Source: Lachnospiraceae bacterium
Lineage (GTDB): Bacteria; Bacillota; Clostridia; Lachnospirales; Lachnospiraceae
Reading direction: 5' to 3'
Length of the DNA stretch: 24,889 bases
Assembly: GCA_900769115.1 (NCBI GenBank)
Contig: CAAGFJ010000010.1
Location: 1 to 24,889, forward strand
Every line of letters begins with the position of its first letter. The stretch's first letter is position 1. This document shows, piece by piece, positions 23,399 through 24,889 of the stretch. The position numbers and the translations under genes are program-made. The notes beneath the pieces were generated by a model. That model was not told the origin of the DNA. It ran no database searches and was given only the letters and a program-made list of their open reading frames with translations.

Positions 23399-24709
23399 AT
23401 GTGGGCATATGAAAGTGTATTTTATCAGATTTATCCATTGGGATTTTGTGGAGCACCATTTGAGAATGATGGCAGACAGGAATCGCGTATTCTGAAAGTG
23501 ATTGACTGGATTCCACATATTGAGAAGTTAGGCGCAAATGCAATATATTTTTCCCCGGTGTTTGAATCTGACACACATGGTTATAATACGAGAGATTATA
23601 CAAAGATTGATTGCCGTTTAGGTACAAATGCAGATTTCAAGGAAGTATGTGATAAGCTCCATGCAGCGGGAATCAAGGTTGTGCTGGATGGAGTGTTCAA
23701 TCATGTCGGCAGGGGATTCTGGGCATTCCAGGATGTACTTGCTAACCGGGAAAGTTCGAGATATCGTGACTGGTTTCATATTGATTTTGGAGGTAATTCC
23801 AATTATAACGATGGTCTGTGGTATGAAGGCTGGGAAGGTAATTATGATCTGGTGAAGTTGAATCTTCGTAACGAAGAAGTGATCCAGCATATATTTGCAG
23901 CAGTTAAGGGCTGGATAGATGAGTTTGATATAGATGGTCTTCGCTTAGATGTTGCTTATTGTTTAGATCATGATTTCTTGCGGAGATTGCGTCAGCATGT
24001 CGATGGCCTGAAGGCAGACTTCTTCATTGTAGGCGAGACGTTACATGGAGATTATAACCAGTGGATGAATGATGCAATGTGTAATTCAGTTACCAATTAT
24101 GAATGTTACAAAGGTTTGTTCTCCAGCTTTAACAGCATGAACATGTTTGAGATCTGTCATTCCCTTGCCAGACAGTTTGGACCAGAGAACTGGACATTAT
24201 ATAAGGGTAAGCATTTGTTGTCTTTTGTAGATAATCATGATGTTTCCCGTATTGCAAGTAACCTGAATAATGAGAAGCATTTGCCTTTGATCTACGCACT
24301 TGCATTTGGTATGCCGGGTATTCCATGTGTATATTATGGAAGTGAATGGGGAGCAAAAGCCAATAAGAGTGAAGGAGATCCTGCACTTCGAGCCTGCTTT
24401 GATAAGCCGGAATTCAATGAGCTTTCTGAATTCATTGCAAAGCTTGCTAAGGCAAAGAAGGAAAGCAAAGCACTCAACTATGGTAATTTCCGTAATGTGG
24501 TGTTAACTAATCATCAGTGTATCTTTGAACGTGCCTGTGATGATGAGCGGGTGTTAGTTGCTATTAATGCATCGGATCAGCCGTATACGGCTCATTTTGA
24601 TGCGGGGTGCGGAATGGCTGAGGATCTGATCACAGGACAGCCGCACGACTTTGGTGGAGGAAGTGAATTGCCGCCATATTCTGCAGCCTTCTGGAAGATG
24701 GAACGCTAA
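23399..24709 (+). CDS. Intracellular GH13 alpha-amylase-family glycosidase
   Basis: This 436-residue enzyme has the four conserved GH13 regions: DGVFNHV (about 100), GLRLDVAY with nucleophile Asp184, FIVGETLHG with acid/base Glu213, and FVDNHD with Asp281. A C-terminal beta domain begins around 350. There is no signal peptide, so it acts on maltooligosaccharides or related alpha-glucosides inside the cell; the exact specificity (maltogenic, neopullulanase-like or alpha-glucosidase) cannot be fixed. AAGGAGGA precedes the ATG. It has its own promoter and no neighbouring sugar transporter in the window. The GC-rich repeat copy B starts 3 bases after the stop codon. Confidence 0.93.
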   Translation: MWAYESVFYQIYPLGFCGAPFENDGRQESRILKVIDWIPHIEKLGANAIYFSPVFESDTHGYNTRDYTKIDCRLGTNADFKEVCDKLHAAGIKVVLDGVFNHVGRGFWAFQDVLANRESSRYRDWFHIDFGGNSNYNDGLWYEGWEGNYDLVKLNLRNEEVIQHIFAAVKGWIDEFDIDGLRLDVAYCLDHDFLRRLRQHVDGLKADFFIVGETLHGDYNQWMNDAMCNSVTNYECYKGLFSSFNSMNMFEICHSLARQFGPENWTLYKGKHLLSFVDNHDVSRIASNLNNEKHLPLIYALAFGMPGIPCVYYGSEWGAKANKSEGDPALRACFDKPEFNELSEFIAKLAKAKKESKALNYGNFRNVVLTNHQCIFERACDDERVLVAINASDQPYTAHFDAGCGMAEDLITGQPHDFGGGSELPPYSAAFWKMER

Positions 24710-24712
24710 TCC

Positions 24713-24844
24713 CCCTTGCACAGCGTAAGTGAGGACGGACGCGTATGTTGAAGGTTGTGAACCCGGCTTTGGGGTGGTGTCATGTTGCCGCAGGCACATT
24801 CGCATTACGACTCGCACGCAGCAGACACTAATACTCCTTATAAT
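24713..24844 (+). repeat. GC-rich structured repeat, copy B (inverted partner at 3-130)
   Basis: This is the second copy of the element at the left edge, in opposite orientation, starting 3 bases after the GH13 stop codon. The same helices can form; relative to copy A the differences fall in a junction (UU versus GA), a hairpin loop or its edge (extra G), a spacer (extra GGA), an already mismatched helix position, the end of the outer helix (one pair lost), and the 3' flank. No U-run terminator follows. The remaining 45 bases of the window contain nothing I can name. Confidence 0.87.
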
Positions 24845-24889
24845 AAGCGAACTCACGTAAAAGAAGATATGGATTCTTGAATGTATATA

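Overview
The window is a chromosomal segment of about 42% GC by eye (not counted), with strong AGGAGG-type ribosome binding sites, sigma-A promoters with 17-18 base spacers, a T-box leader and a sporulation-type amidase. This points to a Gram-positive Clostridia member, most likely a gut Lachnospiraceae; the family is inferred from gene content and style, not from a marker gene.

Layout. (1) 1-2261: a GC-rich repeat, then cstA on the minus strand behind a T-box leader with its own promoter and terminator. (2) 2327-4471: an AI-2E/PerM-type membrane protein on the plus strand converges on and overlaps an unrecognised methyltransferase-like gene on the minus strand; the latter starts beside a near-perfect palindrome. 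(3) 4553-12504: a plus-strand run of ktrB, ktrA, a fused homocysteine methyltransferase/MTHFR, and an ABC ATPase with a very large FtsX-type permease carrying a roughly 280-residue coiled coil. (4) 12547-14328: an AGCS alanine/glycine symporter behind a promoter followed at once by a terminator. (5) 14160-16347: an OmpR-type response regulator and histidine kinase on the minus strand; the kinase reading frame runs 169 bases into the 3' end of the symporter gene. (6) 16414-20549: a divergent control region with GTTCAA repeats, then an adaptor-ATPase-permease exporter of the MacAB/YknXYZ kind, probably controlled by that two-component system. (7) 20706-24709: a YgjP-type metalloprotease, a CwlC-like amidase behind a sigma-K-like promoter, a polysaccharide deacetylase and an intracellular GH13 glycosidase, mostly with separate promoters.

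The most unusual feature is at the two edges. A roughly 130-base GC-rich sequence occurs at 3-130 and again, inverted, at 24713-24844, with about 92% identity by hand alignment. Each copy begins a few bases after the stop codon of the outermost gene (cstA, GH13 enzyme) and lies in that gene's sense orientation. The sequence can fold into a multi-helix RNA with a possible pseudoknot, and the differences between copies fall almost entirely in positions predicted to be unpaired. It looks like a dispersed structured-RNA or repeat element that I do not recognise.
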